From an uncultured Coriobacteriaceae bacterium (GTDB lineage Bacteria; Actinomycetota; Coriobacteriia; Coriobacteriales; Atopobiaceae): 64,000 nucleotides of DNA. Shown here piece by piece: positions 63,123 to 64,000 of the stretch. The notes beneath the pieces are model-generated. The model was not told the DNA's origin and searched no databases. It worked only from the letters and a program-made list of their open reading frames with translations. The stretch covers positions 1 to 64,000 of the forward strand of contig CACYTH010000003.1 of the NCBI GenBank assembly GCA_902777325.1, written 5' to 3'. A program made the position numbers and the translations under genes. The first letter of the stretch is position 1. Each line of letters opens with the position of its first letter.

Positions 63123-63147
63123 TTCCCATGATGCACTCATATGGGAA
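63123..63147. promoter_or_regulatory. TTCCCAT/ATGGGAA inverted repeat upstream of the esterase
   Basis: TTCCCAT (63123-63129) and ATGGGAA (63141-63147) are exact complements with an 11-bp spacer. A third half-site GATATGGG lies at 63169-63175. It is 85 bp upstream of the esterase start and may be an operator. Confidence 0.4.
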
Positions 63148-63231
63148 CGCATAGTCAATAGGCATTTGATATGGGTGCTTATCGCGCGTAGCCTTAAACC
63201 AGGCAAAAGTGCAAAGACCAAGGGGCATGTC

Positions 63232-64000
63232 ATGGCTTTGATGCAGATGGAGTTCAAGTCAAAGACTCTCAAGAGGACGGTCACGGCCAACGTGATCCTT
63301 CCCGTCGAGAAGTTCCGGGGGCCGTATCCGACGCTGTATTTGCTTCACGGCCTTACCGACAACTACAACGGCTGGCTCAGCTACACCAGGATCAGGCTGT
63401 GGGCCGAGTCGACTGGTCTCGCGGTTGTCATGCCTTCGGGCGAGAACTCCTTCTACATGGACATCCTCGTGAAGGACGGCTGCCTGGGAGACTTTGGCGA
63501 GTATGTCGGACGCGAGCTCGTCGAGGTGACGCGCGAGATGTTCCCGCTCTCGCACAAGAGAGAGGACACGTATCTGGCCGGCCTTTCCATGGGCGGCTTC
63601 GGTACCTGCAGAAACGCCCTCAAGTACAGCGAGACCTTCGGCAAGGCAGCCATCCTCTCCGGGGCCCTGCACTTCTACGAGTATCCCGTGGACTGGGTGG
63701 AGACGGAGGGCAACACCATCGGTGAGGTCAGGAACTTCGGCATCCTCGACGAGACGAGGGACACGGACCGCAATCCCCGCTTTTTGATGCGTGAGATCCA
63801 AAACGACCCAACCAGGCAATTTCCGGCGTTCTACGTTGCATGCGGCCTCCAGGACGTGCTCTTGGAGGCAAATCGCTCCATCGCAAAGGCCCTCTCGGAG
63901 GCCGGAGCCGACGTCACGTACGAGGAGGGCGAGGGTATCCACGATTGGTACTTCTGGGACGAGTACATCCAGCACGTCCTGAAGTGGCTAGACTATTCAT
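63232..64000 (+). CDS. Esterase D/tributyrin esterase-like hydrolase (cut by window end)
   Basis: At least 256 residues of a PF00756-family esterase, still open at the window end. YLLHGLTDNYNGW at 36-48 forms the oxyanion strand, GLSMGG carries nucleophile S119, and D208 (CGLQD) and H237 (GIHDWYFW) complete the triad. Since typical members are about 260 residues, only a few codons are likely missing. ATG after AAGGGGC. It resembles acetyl- or feruloyl-type esterases such as EstA. Confidence 0.85.
   Translation, partial: MALMQMEFKSKTLKRTVTANVILPVEKFRGPYPTLYLLHGLTDNYNGWLSYTRIRLWAESTGLAVVMPSGENSFYMDILVKDGCLGDFGEYVGRELVEVTREMFPLSHKREDTYLAGLSMGGFGTCRNALKYSETFGKAAILSGALHFYEYPVDWVETEGNTIGEVRNFGILDETRDTDRNPRFLMREIQNDPTRQFPAFYVACGLQDVLLEANRSIAKALSEAGADVTYEEGEGIHDWYFWDEYIQHVLKWLDYS

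Overview
The window is GC-rich DNA with very dense, short-spaced bacterial genes. No ribosomal RNA, phage module, transposase or CRISPR array was recognised. Gene content suggests an anaerobic, sugar-fermenting actinobacterium of the class Coriobacteriia (an Olsenella/Atopobiaceae-like gut or oral organism). The pointers are a MurT ligase, PTS components and ROK kinases, two aldo/keto reductases with ferredoxin tails, a C_GCAxxG_C_C redox protein, and strong GGAGG ribosome sites. This placement is an inference from content, not from a marker gene.

Layout. 1-500: unassigned GC-rich DNA, then an initiator tRNA with its own promoter and terminator. 0.7-3.7 kb: an orphan murT and a GH32 sucrose-6-phosphate hydrolase. 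3.9-10.3 kb: a membrane-anchored XRE regulator, an ECF sigma/anti-sigma/VWA-protein set, a class II amidotransferase, an esterase and a small XRE regulator. 10.6-12.2 kb: a DUF47/Pit phosphate-uptake pair. 12.3-20.6 kb: a ferredoxin-type aldo/keto reductase, AzlCD export, an ATP-grasp ligase beside an esterase with a histone H1-like tail, MetY sulfhydrylase and a DUF2130 coiled-coil protein. 20.7-33.2 kb: an HD hydrolase, a monoacylglycerol-lipase/glycerol-kinase operon, an M20 peptidase, a spermidine-synthase-like protein, glycerate kinase, a carbonic-anhydrase/GNAT fusion, MscL, Dtd, an M32 carboxypeptidase, a glucokinase and two tandem EIIA proteins. 33.3-38.8 kb: a nitrilase-family amidase, a GH5 glycosidase, a tyrosine phosphatase, Tag glycosylase, a HAD phosphatase and PhzF.

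38.9-50.5 kb is a carbohydrate island: two RpiR regulators, a cellobiose-type EIIC, a ChbG-like deacetylase, two GH1 enzymes, a carboxylesterase, a beta-glucoside-kinase-like ROK protein and a GH2 enzyme. Together they could import beta-linked disaccharides or glycosides, strip acyl groups, hydrolyse the glycosidic bond and phosphorylate the sugar. 50.5-52.7 kb holds DUF89, thymidine kinase and HD genes. 52.7-55.8 kb is a DeoR-controlled nagB-nagA amino-sugar operon. 55.8-64 kb holds a second tyrosine phosphatase, a second ferredoxin-type aldo/keto reductase, a MATE exporter, a histidine phosphatase, a rearrangement scar made of EIIC and ROK gene ends, a DUF559-type nuclease-like gene bracketed by palindromes, a Cof-type phosphatase, and an esterase cut by the window end.

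The most striking unexplained layer lies between genes. At least four families of long, often perfect palindromes occupy the intergenic gaps, including an 82-bp perfect inverted repeat, a 35-bp palindrome class found at three loci, and four palindromes of one architecture (9-bp arms, 7-nt loop) around the nuclease-like gene. The most unusual protein pair is the ATP-grasp ligase with the esterase whose last ~180 residues look like a eukaryotic-type linker histone tail.
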